A stretch of 40,569 nucleotides of DNA from HRBIN23 sp046294495 (lineage in GTDB: Bacteria > Chloroflexota > Dehalococcoidia > Lucifugimonadales > HRBIN23), in assembly GCA_046294495.1 (NCBI GenBank), contig JBKBKV010000012.1, positions 1-40,569 of the forward strand. Direction: 5' to 3'. Shown here in pieces: positions 15,010 through 23,269 of the stretch. The notes beneath the pieces were generated by a model that was given only the letters and a program-made list of their open reading frames with translations, made no database searches and had not been told where the DNA came from. The position numbers were made by a program, and so were the translations under genes. Numbering within the stretch: the first letter of the stretch is position 1; the number at the start of each line of letters is the position of its first letter.

Positions 15010-15576
15010 ATGGCCCGTCTGCCTTACATTACCAAACGGGAAGATCTTCCACTGGAGCATCGGGGTGCGTGGGACGCCATCGCTGCCAAGCGGGGGCATG
15101 TGGCCCGTCCATTCCAACTCCTCCTCCACAGCCCCCAGATGGCGGCGCGGGTGGCTGCCATAGGGGAATACGCCCGCTTCCTCTCTGGTGCTCTAGATGG
15201 GATAACCCGCGAACTGGCCATTCTGGCCACGACCCGCTACTGGGGGGCGCAATACGCCTTCACCCACCATGTGCACCTGGCACGCCTGGCTGGGGTGCGG
15301 GAGGAGGCCATCCGTGCGCTGAAAGCCGGCACAGCGCCAAAGGGGCTTACCCCGATGGAGGCCTTGCCTGTGCGTTTTGCCCAAGCCCTCCTCCGCCGCC
15401 GACGGGTCAGCGATGCCCTGTGGCGGCAGGCCGTCCAGCGCCTGGGGACGCAGGGCGTGGTAGACCTGGCCGTTACCATCGGCTACTACACCCTGCTCTC
15501 CTTATGGATGCTGGCGTCCCAGGTGGAACTGGAGCCTGATATGGCCCCCGAACTACCGGAGCGGGGCAAAGGCTAG
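15010..15576 (+). CDS. Carboxymuconolactone decarboxylase (CMD/AhpD-like) family protein
   Basis: The 188-residue all-helical protein matches the CMD fold: a pairing helix LLLHSPQMAARVAAIGEYARF, the core ELAILATTRYWGAQYAFTHHVHLARLAGVREEAIRAL (about 60-96) and a final helix pair. AhpD-type members have a CxxC redox pair in this core; here it is WGAQ, so no thiol peroxidase-reductase chemistry is expected. It is closer to the 4-carboxymuconolactone decarboxylase side, whose true substrates are mostly unknown. ATG 15010 is preceded by GAAGGAGGGGG. It is divergent from the RNase HI-MoaC gene and ends 4 bp before the convergent gatA. Confidence 0.85.
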   Translation: MARLPYITKREDLPLEHRGAWDAIAAKRGHVARPFQLLLHSPQMAARVAAIGEYARFLSGALDGITRELAILATTRYWGAQYAFTHHVHLARLAGVREEAIRALKAGTAPKGLTPMEALPVRFAQALLRRRRVSDALWRQAVQRLGTQGVVDLAVTIGYYTLLSLWMLASQVELEPDMAPELPERGKG

Positions 15577-15580
15577 CCCG

Positions 15581-17038
15581 CTACAGATGTGGAAGGCGCT
15601 TGTGCCAGTCGGTGGCCTGCTGGTAGGTGTAGGCCACCCGAAAGATGGTCTCCTCGCCCAGGGGACGGGCCATGACCTGCAAGCCGATGGGCAGGCCGTC
15701 GGCGAACCCGCAGGGGATGGAGATGCATGGCAGGCCGGCGATGTTGACTGGGATGGTGCAGATGTCGCTCTTATACATGGCCACCGGGTCGGCCGTCTTC
15801 TCCCCCAGGCGGAAGGCCACAGTAGGGGAGGTGGGGGTTAGGAGGGCATCGTAGCGGCGGAAGGCGTTCTCAAACTCCTGGCGAATAAGTGTGCGCACCT
15901 TCTGCGCCTTCAGGTAATAGGCGTCGTAATAGCCTGCCGATAGGGCGTAGGTGCCGAGCATTATGCGACGCTTCACCTCCGCCCCGAACCCGTATTGACG
16001 TGTCTTTTCCATTGCCTCCCACATGTTGTCAGTGGCCTGGTAGGAGTAGCCGTATTTCACCCCGTCGTAGCGAGCCAGGTTGGCGGAGCACTCTGAGGGG
16101 GCGATGATGTAGTAGACGGCCAGGGCGTAGCGGGTGAGGGGAAGGGAGCATTCCTCTACCTGTGCCCCTAGTCCCTCCAGAAGGCGCGCGGCGCCCTTTA
16201 CAGCCTCCTGCACCTCCCGCTGGACGCCTTCGCCGAAATACTCCCGTGGCAGGCCCAGACGCAGGCCTCGCACATCGGCCACAAGGGCGCGGGTGTAGTC
16301 TGGGAGTTGAAGGGGAATAGAGGTGGAGTCTCGGGGGTCGTGCCCGGCGATGGCGTTGAGCACCAGGGCGCAGTCCTCCACATCCCGTGTTAGTGGGCCG
16401 ATCTGGTCTAAAGAGGAGGCGAAGGCGATAAGGCCGTAACGGCTCACCAGGCCATAGGTGGGCTTTAGGCCGGTGATGGAACACAGGGCGGCCGGCTGGC
16501 GCACCGACCCCCCTGTATCGGATCCCAGGGCGAAGAGGCACTCCCCAGCCGCCACAGCCGCCGCCGACCCTCCGCTGGAGCCTCCAGGCACCCGCTCCAG
16601 GTCCCACGGGTTACGCGTGGGCCCATAGGCTGAGTTCTCGGTGGAGGAGCCCATAGCAAACTCGTCCATGTTCCCCTTGCCGACCAGGACGGCGCCCTGG
16701 GCCAGCAGGCGCTCCACAACAGTGGCGTCGTAGACGGGGATAAAGTTCTCCAGCATCTTGGAGCCAGCGGTGGTGCGCACCCCTTTGGTAACTATCACAT
16801 CCTTAATCTGCATAGGGATGCCGGTAAGGGGGGCGATAGCCCCTTGGGCGATGCGCTGGTCGGCCTGGCGGGCCTGCTCTATGGCGAGGTCCTCGGTAAT
16901 GGTAATGTAGGCCTTTAGGCGTGGCTCCACCTGGCGAATGCGCTCCAGGACAGCCTGGGTTAGTTCTACGGAGGATACCTCTCGTCGGCGCAGGAGGGCA
17001 TGGGCCTGGTGAACGGTAAGGGTGTAGAGGGGGGGCAT
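15581..17038 (-). CDS. gatA: Asp-tRNA(Asn)/Glu-tRNA(Gln) amidotransferase subunit A
   Basis: GatA releases ammonia from glutamine for the GatCAB complex, which converts Glu-tRNA(Gln) to Gln-tRNA(Gln) and often Asp-tRNA(Asn) to Asn-tRNA(Asn). The 485-residue protein carries the amidase-signature triad K79 (in MQIKD), cis-Ser S154 (in PGGSSGGSA) and nucleophile S178 (in GSDTGGSVRQPA). Later blocks such as GLKPTYGLVSRYGLIAFASSLDQIGP are typical. ATG 17038 is 1 base after the gatC stop, so the two are translationally coupled. gatB is not in the window. Confidence 0.97.
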   Translation of the reverse strand: MPPLYTLTVHQAHALLRRREVSSVELTQAVLERIRQVEPRLKAYITITEDLAIEQARQADQRIAQGAIAPLTGIPMQIKDVIVTKGVRTTAGSKMLENFIPVYDATVVERLLAQGAVLVGKGNMDEFAMGSSTENSAYGPTRNPWDLERVPGGSSGGSAAAVAAGECLFALGSDTGGSVRQPAALCSITGLKPTYGLVSRYGLIAFASSLDQIGPLTRDVEDCALVLNAIAGHDPRDSTSIPLQLPDYTRALVADVRGLRLGLPREYFGEGVQREVQEAVKGAARLLEGLGAQVEECSLPLTRYALAVYYIIAPSECSANLARYDGVKYGYSYQATDNMWEAMEKTRQYGFGAEVKRRIMLGTYALSAGYYDAYYLKAQKVRTLIRQEFENAFRRYDALLTPTSPTVAFRLGEKTADPVAMYKSDICTIPVNIAGLPCISIPCGFADGLPIGLQVMARPLGEETIFRVAYTYQQATDWHKRLPHL

Positions 17039-17039
17039 T

Positions 17040-17333
17040 CTAACTCTCCTCCAGCACCAGGGGGACACGGAAGAAGTCCCCCTCCCGGCGAGGGGCGTTG
17101 CGCAAGATCTCCTCTTTGGGGAAGGGTGGGCGTGGCTTGTCGGGGCGCATTACGCTGGCCAGGGCCACCGAGTGGCTGGTGGGGGGCACCTCCGTGGTGT
17201 CAATCTGCTTCAGCACCTCAAACTGCTCCAGGATGTTGGAGAGTTGGGCCCGAAGGCGCTCCACCTCCTCCTGGGTGAGGCCGATACGGCACAGGGTGGC
17301 CACATGGAGCACCTCTTCCCGTGAGAGGGGCAT
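17040..17333 (-). CDS. gatC: Asp-tRNA(Asn)/Glu-tRNA(Gln) amidotransferase subunit C
   Basis: GatC is the small subunit that wraps around GatA and GatB and stabilises the complex. The 97-residue protein has the family pattern: LSREEVLHVATLCRIGLTQEEVERLRAQLSNILEQFEVL in the N-terminal half, then VPPTSHSVALASVMRPDKP and an ending with LRNAPRREGDFFRVPLVLEES. ATG 17333 follows CAGGAGGAGGACG. It precedes gatA directly in the same operon. Confidence 0.96.
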   Translation of the reverse strand: MPLSREEVLHVATLCRIGLTQEEVERLRAQLSNILEQFEVLKQIDTTEVPPTSHSVALASVMRPDKPRPPFPKEEILRNAPRREGDFFRVPLVLEES

Positions 17334-17578
17334 AACGTCCTCCTCCTGTCGCCTTCTCACTATCTTACCCCACTATGGGCAAGTCGTGTGGTATTCTAAA
17401 CGGGACGGGCCAGACCGCCTCCTGGAGGCGCGCCATGCAGGCCATCCGCTATAGGCAGAGCCCCAGCCAGAGCCTCCTGGCCATGGGGGAGACCGAGGGT
17501 GTGCCGCTGGCATTCACTGAACTGAAGAGGGGCTTAGGGATATTTCAACAGAGCCCCAAGGCATGAAGGTGAGGGCCT
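17334..17578 (+). promoter_or_regulatory. Divergent region between gatC and the nuclease-ATPase pair
   Basis: The 245-bp gap carries the promoters of gatCA (minus) and of the MBL nuclease gene (plus). It includes the dyad CGCCTCC-T-GGAGGCG (17416-17430), a possible operator or hairpin. An ATG at 17434 opens a 44-codon frame ending at 17566, 12 bases before the nuclease start; its product (MQAIRYRQSPSQSLL...) has no recognised similarity and no good ribosome site. It may be a leader peptide or only a chance frame. Confidence 0.35.
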
Positions 17579-19168
17579 ATGCTCCGCATCACCGTCTACG
17601 GCGGTGCCCAGCAGGTGGGGGGAAACCAGGTGCTGGTGGAGGATGGGTCCACCCGCTGGCTGTTTGACTTTGGCGTCCCTTTCCACCAGTGGAGCAAGTT
17701 TTACGAGGAATACCTCCACCCCCGCAAACACCACGGCCTACTGGATTTCCTCACCCTGGGCCTGGTTCCCCCCGTTAAGGGAATCTATCGCCCAGACCTG
17801 GAGCAGCACCCCCTGGTGCAGAGCGCCTTCCCCCACCGCCCCACGGTAGAGGTGGAGGGTGTCCTGCTTACCCACGCCCATCTGGACCACTCGGGCTACA
17901 TCTCCCTTCTGCGCCCCGACATCCCTATCTACACCACCACCCATACCGCCCTTCTGGCCAAGGCCATCCAGGACACTGGCCGGGGCGACCTGGAGCGAGA
18001 GGTGGTCTACTGGGCCCCCTTGCGCCTTAACAAGGTGGGGCTGTTGCGGAGCGATCAGGATAGCCCAGCCGTGCAACGCCCCTTCCGCATCGCCCACGGC
18101 CCCGTGCCTTCAGGCGAGGCTCTCTCATTCTGGAATAGGCACCCTGGTGCGAAGAGGGGCTTGCAGGCCATCCCCCCTCGCTTGGAGAGCCGCATAGGTG
18201 GGCTCGCTTTGCGATGCTGGCCGGTGGACCATTCCATCCTGGGGGCGTGCGCCTGGGCCGTGGAGACCTCGGCGGGATGGGTGGCTTTCACAGGAGACCT
18301 GCGCTGGCACGGGGGGAGGGCACAGGAGACGCGTCGCTTTGTGGAAGACCTGGCCTCCCTGCGTCCCCGTGTGCTGTTGTGTGAGGGGACACGGGCCACC
18401 TCAGGCCCACATCCCCACTTTAGCGAGGATGATGTGGCCCAGCGCGCCCTGGAGCACATAGGGAAGGTGCGGCGGGGTTTGGTCTTCGCCGATTTCGGCC
18501 CTCGCAACATAGAGCGCTTGCTCACCTTTTGGCGCATTGCCCAGTATGTGGGGCGCAGGCTGGTGGTGTTGCCACAGGATGTGTATCTGCTGGACGCCCT
18601 GCGCACCCTGGACCCTTCCATCCCTTCTCCCGACCCCGCCCGGGGGCTTCTGCTTTACGCCGACCCGAAAGTGTCTCCCCATAAGTGGGAAGAGACATTG
18701 CGGAAGAGGTATGCCCCGGCCCTTGTTACCCCCGAAGATGTGTATAGCCAGCAAGAGGCATATCTACTTTGCTTCAGCCTGCTGGACCTGAACGACCTGC
18801 CCACCCTGCGTCCCCGCTCTGGGAGCCTTTACCTCTATTCCTCCCACGAGGCCTTTGACGAGGCCAGCGCCCTTGACTTTGATCGTCTGCACAACTGGCT
18901 GGCGCATTTCCAGATACGCCCGTTGGGCCTGCCACGGCGAGAGGCCTCCAGTGGGAGGTGGGCAGTTCCCCCTGGGGAGGAGGGCCTCCACGCCTCGGGC
19001 CACGCCAGCGGCCCCGACCTATTGGAGATGGTGCGCCGTATCTGCCCTCGCACCCTCCTCCTTGTGCACGCTCAGCCAGAGGCGTATGATTATTTTGAAA
19101 AACACTTGAGCGGAACAGGGATAGAAATACACATGCCCTCTCCCGGCCAAACCATGGAGTTTGCCTAG
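17579..19168 (+). CDS. RNase J-like MBL/beta-CASP nuclease
   Basis: The 529-residue protein has a metallo-beta-lactamase fold with D30 (LFDFG), the metal motif HAHLDH (99-104), H218 in PVDHS and D240 in FTGDLRW. The beta-CASP insertion shows CEGTRATSG (about 268-276), the FGPRNIERLLTF motif (307-317) and a C-terminal LHASGHASGPDLLEMV followed by LLVHAQPE, matching RNase J motifs. Such enzymes are RNA endo/5'-exonucleases, or DNA nucleases in the SNM1/Artemis branch. ATG 17579 follows AAGGTGAGGGCC. The Rad50/SbcC-like gene starts 3 bases after the stop, the position usually taken by the SbcD/Mre11 nuclease gene, which points to DNA-end processing. RNA turnover cannot be excluded. Confidence 0.88.
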   Translation: MLRITVYGGAQQVGGNQVLVEDGSTRWLFDFGVPFHQWSKFYEEYLHPRKHHGLLDFLTLGLVPPVKGIYRPDLEQHPLVQSAFPHRPTVEVEGVLLTHAHLDHSGYISLLRPDIPIYTTTHTALLAKAIQDTGRGDLEREVVYWAPLRLNKVGLLRSDQDSPAVQRPFRIAHGPVPSGEALSFWNRHPGAKRGLQAIPPRLESRIGGLALRCWPVDHSILGACAWAVETSAGWVAFTGDLRWHGGRAQETRRFVEDLASLRPRVLLCEGTRATSGPHPHFSEDDVAQRALEHIGKVRRGLVFADFGPRNIERLLTFWRIAQYVGRRLVVLPQDVYLLDALRTLDPSIPSPDPARGLLLYADPKVSPHKWEETLRKRYAPALVTPEDVYSQQEAYLLCFSLLDLNDLPTLRPRSGSLYLYSSHEAFDEASALDFDRLHNWLAHFQIRPLGLPRREASSGRWAVPPGEEGLHASGHASGPDLLEMVRRICPRTLLLVHAQPEAYDYFEKHLSGTGIEIHMPSPGQTMEFA

Positions 19169-19171
19169 CCC

Positions 19172-21763
19172 GTGCTCCCACTCTGCTTGCGTCTCAAGAA
19201 CTTCCTCTCCTACCGGGAGCCGCCCCCTCTGGACTTTCGGGGGATGCATGTGGTGTGCCTTTCGGGCAACAACGGGCACGGCAAAAGCGCTCTACTAGAC
19301 GCTATCACCTGGGCGGTGTGGGGATGCGCACGGGGGCGGAGGGGGCAGGGCTTTGACAACCTGGTGCACCACGGGCAACAGGAGATGTGGGTGGAACTGG
19401 AGTTTGCCCTGGATGGGCGTATTTACAAGGTGAGACGCCTTTACCAGCGCGCTGGCCTCCGCCGCCACAGTGAAAGTCGCCTCTCCCTCCAGGTGCAGGC
19501 GAGCGACGACCCCACACAACCGCTGCGAGACATCAGCGGCAACACCATTGATGAGACCCAGGAGCGCATTAATAACCTGGTGGGCATAGACTACGAGACC
19601 TTTGTCCAGACGGCATATCTCCTCCAGGGGGAGGCCGACCGCTTTACCCGGGTGGGGCCACAGGAGCGCCGCAGGGTGCTGGCCAGCATCCTGGACCTAG
19701 ACATATACAAGCTTGCATTGGAAGCCACAGATGCTCGGGCGCGCACTCTAGATGGGCGCCTGGCGCCCCTGAAAGACGAACTTGACCGTCTCAAGCAGGA
19801 GGTGGACCGCCGCCCCGCCCTGGAGGCCGACCTGGCCCGCGTCCAGGCAGAACTGTCCCAGCTCTCCCCCCGCCTGGTCTCCCTCCAGGGCCGGGTGGAG
19901 GACCTGCGTCTCCAGGAGCGCGAGCTGCGCAACCTCCAGCGTCAGCAGGAGGACCTCCTGGCTCGGGCCTCCGCCTGGGAGGGGGAAGCCCAAGCACTTC
20001 TGCTCCAGGCCCAAGTGGTAGAGGGCAAAATCCAGGATGCCCAGGCAGTTCTGCTCCGCAGGGATAAAATCCAGCAGGACCTAGAGCGCTACCATCAGGC
20101 CCGCCTGCGCCTTGAGGATATGGAGCGGGCACGCCGGGAGTATGACCTCCTCACCCAGGCTATCGCCGAAGCAGAGAAGGCCATCGCCCAGCAGAAGGCC
20201 CGTCTGGAGGCGGATCTGGCACATCTTCGGGAGCGCCTGACAGAGGCACAAGGACAAGTGGAGCGCATCCCCATCCTGGAGGGCCGCCTACGGGACCTGG
20301 TCCAGCAGATGGAGGCTCTGGCCCAGCAGGAGGGAGAAGTTAAGGCGAAACAGGCCCAGGTGGTCGCCCTACGGGAGGAGGCCTCCGGGTATGAAGACCG
20401 TGTTCAGCGCGCCGACCAGGAGATGCGGGCCCTGCGTCAGCGCCTGGACATGCTCCAGGCCCAGGCCGAACCCATCTGCCCCCTCTGCAAGAGCCCTCTG
20501 GGCACCCAGGGGAAGGCCCACTTGGAGGCGGAAATTACCGCCCAAGGGAAGGCCCTGCGTCAGGAGCGCGACACCGCCCAGCGTGCTGCTCAGGAGGCCC
20601 GCCGAAAGGCCCAGGCCCTGGAACAGGAGGTAAACGAGGCCCTACGCCGCCTGGAGGCGGAGAGGCACAACTTGGGCGAGCGTCGCGCCCGCGCATCCCA
20701 GGAACTGGAGAGGGCCCGCGATGCCGTCCAGCAGGCGTCTCAGTTGGCGCAACAGGTGGATACCATTCAGGAGTGCCTAAATAGGGGCACCTTCGCCCAG
20801 GAAGAGCGGGAGCGCCTGGCCCAGGCCAGGCAGTCCAGAGACGCCCTAAGCTATGACCCTTCGTCCTATGATGCTCTCCGCCAGGAGGTGGACCGCCTCC
20901 AGACATGCCAACGAGAGGCGGACCGCCTCGCCGAGGCCGAGCGAGATCTCCCAAATCTGCAAAACACCCTGGAGACGCTTCGTCAGGCGGCTCGCCAGCG
21001 TCTTCAGGACGCCCAGCGTGCCCGGGACGATGCTCGCCAGGCTGGAGAAGCCCTTCAGCGCCTCCCTGCCCTTCAGGATGCTCTCCAGACCGCCCAAAAG
21101 GAGCTGGATGCCCTCATGATGGAGCGGGACCGCCTCCAGCAAAATATAGGCAACCTGCACACTACACTTCAGGACGTCCAGCAGAAGGAGCAGCGCCTTC
21201 AGGACCTTCAAAGGGAGGTGGCTGACCTCCAGCGCGACCGGGAGGCATATGCCATACTGGAACGGGCCTTCAGCCCCCAGGGCATACCTACCCGCATCAT
21301 AGAATCGGTGGTGCATGACCTCTCCGACATGGCGAGCGACATCCTGCGTCGCCTCACCAACGGGCAGATGGCCCTGCATATAGAGACCACCCGTATTACC
21401 AAGAGCGGTAGAGCCGCCGAAGCCCTGGAGGTGCGCATAGACGACGGCTACGGGGAAAGGCCCTACGAGATGTTCAGCGGAGGGGAACGCTTCCGTATTG
21501 ACTTTGCCCTGCGTCTCGCGCTGGGGAAACTGCTGGCCCAGCGCAAGGGACGCCCCGTCCGCACCCTCTTCGTAGACGAGGGGTTCGGTAGCCAGGATGC
21601 CGCAGGGCGCATGCGCCTGGTGGAAGCGGTTCAGGCGATCCGGAGTGACTTTGACCTTATCGTGGTCATCACCCACCTGGACGAACTGAAGGACCACTTC
21701 CCCACCCGTATTGAGGTTACCAAGACTCCCCAAGGCTCCCAGTATGAGGTGGTCATAGCCTAG
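19172..21763 (+). CDS. Rad50/SbcC-like SMC-family ATPase
   Basis: Rad50/SbcC ATPases hold DNA ends and drive a partner nuclease. The 863-residue protein has the N-terminal Walker A GNNGHGKS (32-39), a Q-loop in LLQGEADRF, two long coiled coils rich in Gln, Arg, Leu and Glu (about 190-430 and 450-715), the zinc hook CPLC (436-439) at the exact middle, signature motif FSGGERFRIDFALRLAL (near 767-783), Walker B TLFVDEGFGSQD (near 798-809) and the His switch in VVITHLDEL. All parts needed for ATP hydrolysis and hook dimerisation are intact; the length is like archaeal Rad50 more than E. coli SbcC. GTG 19172 lies 3 bases after the nuclease stop, so translation is coupled. No SbcD-type gene is in the window. 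Confidence 0.92.
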   Translation: MLPLCLRLKNFLSYREPPPLDFRGMHVVCLSGNNGHGKSALLDAITWAVWGCARGRRGQGFDNLVHHGQQEMWVELEFALDGRIYKVRRLYQRAGLRRHSESRLSLQVQASDDPTQPLRDISGNTIDETQERINNLVGIDYETFVQTAYLLQGEADRFTRVGPQERRRVLASILDLDIYKLALEATDARARTLDGRLAPLKDELDRLKQEVDRRPALEADLARVQAELSQLSPRLVSLQGRVEDLRLQERELRNLQRQQEDLLARASAWEGEAQALLLQAQVVEGKIQDAQAVLLRRDKIQQDLERYHQARLRLEDMERARREYDLLTQAIAEAEKAIAQQKARLEADLAHLRERLTEAQGQVERIPILEGRLRDLVQQMEALAQQEGEVKAKQAQVVALREEASGYEDRVQRADQEMRALRQRLDMLQAQAEPICPLCKSPLGTQGKAHLEAEITAQGKALRQERDTAQRAAQEARRKAQALEQEVNEALRRLEAERHNLGERRARASQELERARDAVQQASQLAQQVDTIQECLNRGTFAQEERERLAQARQSRDALSYDPSSYDALRQEVDRLQTCQREADRLAEAERDLPNLQNTLETLRQAARQRLQDAQRARDDARQAGEALQRLPALQDALQTAQKELDALMMERDRLQQNIGNLHTTLQDVQQKEQRLQDLQREVADLQRDREAYAILERAFSPQGIPTRIIESVVHDLSDMASDILRRLTNGQMALHIETTRITKSGRAAEALEVRIDDGYGERPYEMFSGGERFRIDFALRLALGKLLAQRKGRPVRTLFVDEGFGSQDAAGRMRLVEAVQAIRSDFDLIVVITHLDELKDHFPTRIEVTKTPQGSQYEVVIA

Positions 21764-21933
21764 GCACCGGGGGTGTTCTTGGCCGTGGGGATTTTACCTA
21801 TGGAGAAACGAGGATGCTCCCTATGGCGTGTTGGGGGATTGCCCCACTCTACTTTGCTGTTGCAGGTGTGCCATATTGGGGATGAACAGAGCCTCTCCCG
21901 TCTTGGTGTAGAGGCTGGTTCTAGAGGTGGGTT

Positions 21934-22323
21934 ATGGCTGGCCCAGGGCGCCCTATCCGCATCCTCATTGCTGAGGACGAAAAGCCCCTTCGTGACCTCC
22001 TGGGGGCTATCTTTCACGGCGAGCGGTGGCAGGTGCGCTTCGCCGTGGACGGCGTCCAGGCCCTGGAGATGGCTAAGAAGGAGCGCCCAGACATCCTTAT
22101 CCTGGATATCGTGATGCCGGGGTTGTTGGGATGGCAGGTGTGCGAAAGCCTGCGGCGCGACCCCGCTACCCAGGGGATCAAGGTGATTTTCGTATCTGCC
22201 CTTATCCAAGACTCCCACAAGCGCAAAGCATTCCAGTCGGGAGCCGACGCCTACATAGAGAAGCCCTTCAGCCCCCGGCAGCTGCTGGCCACAGTGGAGG
22301 AACTGGTCTCCAAACGACGGTGA
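21934..22323 (+). CDS. Single-domain (CheY-like) response regulator
   Basis: The 129-residue protein is a bare receiver domain: acidic pair E14-D15 in LIAEDE, phospho-acceptor D58 in LILDIVMPG, S88 in FVSA and K110 in IEKPF. There is no output domain, so it must act by binding another protein. No histidine kinase, chemotaxis or diguanylate cyclase gene is near. ATG 21934 is preceded by a weak AGAGGTGGG. It stands between the nuclease-ATPase operon (170 bp upstream) and the rpmH promoter. Confidence 0.9.
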   Translation: MAGPGRPIRILIAEDEKPLRDLLGAIFHGERWQVRFAVDGVQALEMAKKERPDILILDIVMPGLLGWQVCESLRRDPATQGIKVIFVSALIQDSHKRKAFQSGADAYIEKPFSPRQLLATVEELVSKRR

Positions 22324-22373
22324 TGTGGCGTTTTGTGCCCATACCTCGGCAACGGGTTTACCCCCCCTCGCCG

Positions 22374-22402
22374 TTGACATCCCCTCTGCTTTGCCCTATT
22401 CT
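22374..22402 (+). promoter_or_regulatory. Strong sigma-70-type promoter for rpmH
   Basis: TTGACA (22374-22379) and TATTCT (22397-22402) are exactly 17 bp apart, with the rpmH start 34 bp downstream. The -35 is a perfect consensus and the -10 matches in five of six bases if read as TATTCT against TATAAT less the fourth and fifth, so it is the best promoter in the window. It likely drives rpmH, rnpA, yidD and the lipoprotein. Confidence 0.75.
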
Positions 22403-22435
22403 GAGGGGAGTTGATAGCCTGGAAAGGCGTGAAGG

Positions 22436-22573
22436 ATGCCCAAGCGCACATACCAGCCCAAACGCCGGCGCCGCCAGAGGGTGCACGGATTTATTGCCCG
22501 TATGGAGACACGGGGTGGGCGGAAGGTTTTGAAACGCCGCCGCCAGGCGGGGCGGTGGCGCTTGGCGGTATAA
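22436..22573 (+). CDS. rpmH: 50S ribosomal protein L34
   Basis: The 45-residue, very basic protein begins MPKRTYQPKRRRRQRVHGF and continues with RMETRGGRKVLKRRRQAGR, the universal L34 sequence pattern. It binds 23S rRNA in the large subunit. The start ATG 22436 has GGAAAGG 8 bases upstream. It is followed by rnpA and yidD in the order found near the origin in many bacteria. Confidence 0.97.
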   Translation: MPKRTYQPKRRRRQRVHGFIARMETRGGRKVLKRRRQAGRWRLAV

Positions 22574-22662
22574 CCCCATCCTTGCTGATGCGTTATGGAG
22601 GCTGGCCCCAATCTCCTTCTCCCCTTGGGGGGGAAGCCTCGTTGCCCAAGCCCACTGGTGGG

Positions 22663-23001
22663 ATGGCCCCTGGGGTTCAAAGGCTCTCCCACAAACGGGA
22701 CTTTGACCGCCTCCAGCGCGTGGGGCGCACTTACCGTGGCCGGTTCCTCTCTCTGCGTTTGGGGCGCAATCGGGAGGGGGTGGTGCGGGTGGGTTTTGCC
22801 ATCGCCAAGCGCCTGGGTAAGGCGGTGGAGCGCAACCGCTTGCGGCGGCGCTTGCGTGAGGCCGTGCGCCTCTCCCCGGTTGCGCCTGGCTGGGATATTC
22901 TGGTGATTGCACGAGAGGATGCGGTGCACCAAGGCTACCACACCCTCAAGGCGGAATTAGAGGGCCTGCTTCGGCAGGCGGGTGCCCTCCAGGGGGGCTA
23001 G
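22663..23001 (+). CDS. rnpA: Ribonuclease P protein component
   Basis: RnpA is the protein part of RNase P, which matures tRNA 5' ends. The 112-residue form has RLSHKRDFDRLQRVGRTYRGRFLSL at the start and the RNA-binding signature VGFAIAKRLGKAVERNRLRRRLREAVR in the middle, both highly typical. The start is uncertain: ATG 22663 gives the usual length, TTG 22642 has a better GGGGGGAAG ribosome site, and ATG 22588 would give a 137-residue form. It lies 89 bp after rpmH and 1 base before yidD. Confidence 0.93.
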   Translation: MAPGVQRLSHKRDFDRLQRVGRTYRGRFLSLRLGRNREGVVRVGFAIAKRLGKAVERNRLRRRLREAVRLSPVAPGWDILVIAREDAVHQGYHTLKAELEGLLRQAGALQGG

Positions 23002-23002
23002 G

Positions 23003-23269
23003 GTGAAGCGCCTGGCCCTAGGCGCCATACGCCTCTATCAGCGGGTCGGCTCCCCCTACCTGGGGGGGCGATGCCGCTATGACCCCTCCTGCTCTCGCTA
23101 CGCTATGGAGGCGATAGAGGTCCACGGGGTGGGCAAGGGGGTGCTCCTGGCATTATGGCGTCTGGTGCGGTGTGCACCCTGGGGTGGATATGGCTACGAC
23201 CCGGTGCCCCCAGCGGGGTCGTGGCGCTTCCGCCCTCCCCTTTCCCGAAAGGAGGCCTCCACCCCATGA
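23003..23269 (+). CDS. yidD: Membrane protein insertion efficiency factor YidD
   Basis: YidD helps YidC insert membrane proteins. The 88-residue protein shows the family core: LGAIRLYQRVGSPYLGGRCRYDPSCSRYAMEAIEVHG, with both conserved Cys residues, and CAPWGGYGYDPVP. GTG 23003 starts 1 base after the rnpA stop and has AGGGGGGCTAGG upstream; an in-frame GTG at 22982 would overlap rnpA. The stop codon overlaps the start of the next gene (ATGA). yidC itself, which usually follows, is absent here. Confidence 0.95.
   Translation: MKRLALGAIRLYQRVGSPYLGGRCRYDPSCSRYAMEAIEVHGVGKGVLLALWRLVRCAPWGGYGYDPVPPAGSWRFRPPLSRKEASTP

Noticed and set aside
17579..19168. Housekeeping RNase J (rnj) as the firm name
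   Set aside because: The motifs fit RNase J, but the coupled Rad50-like gene makes a DNA role equally plausible, so no gene symbol was given.
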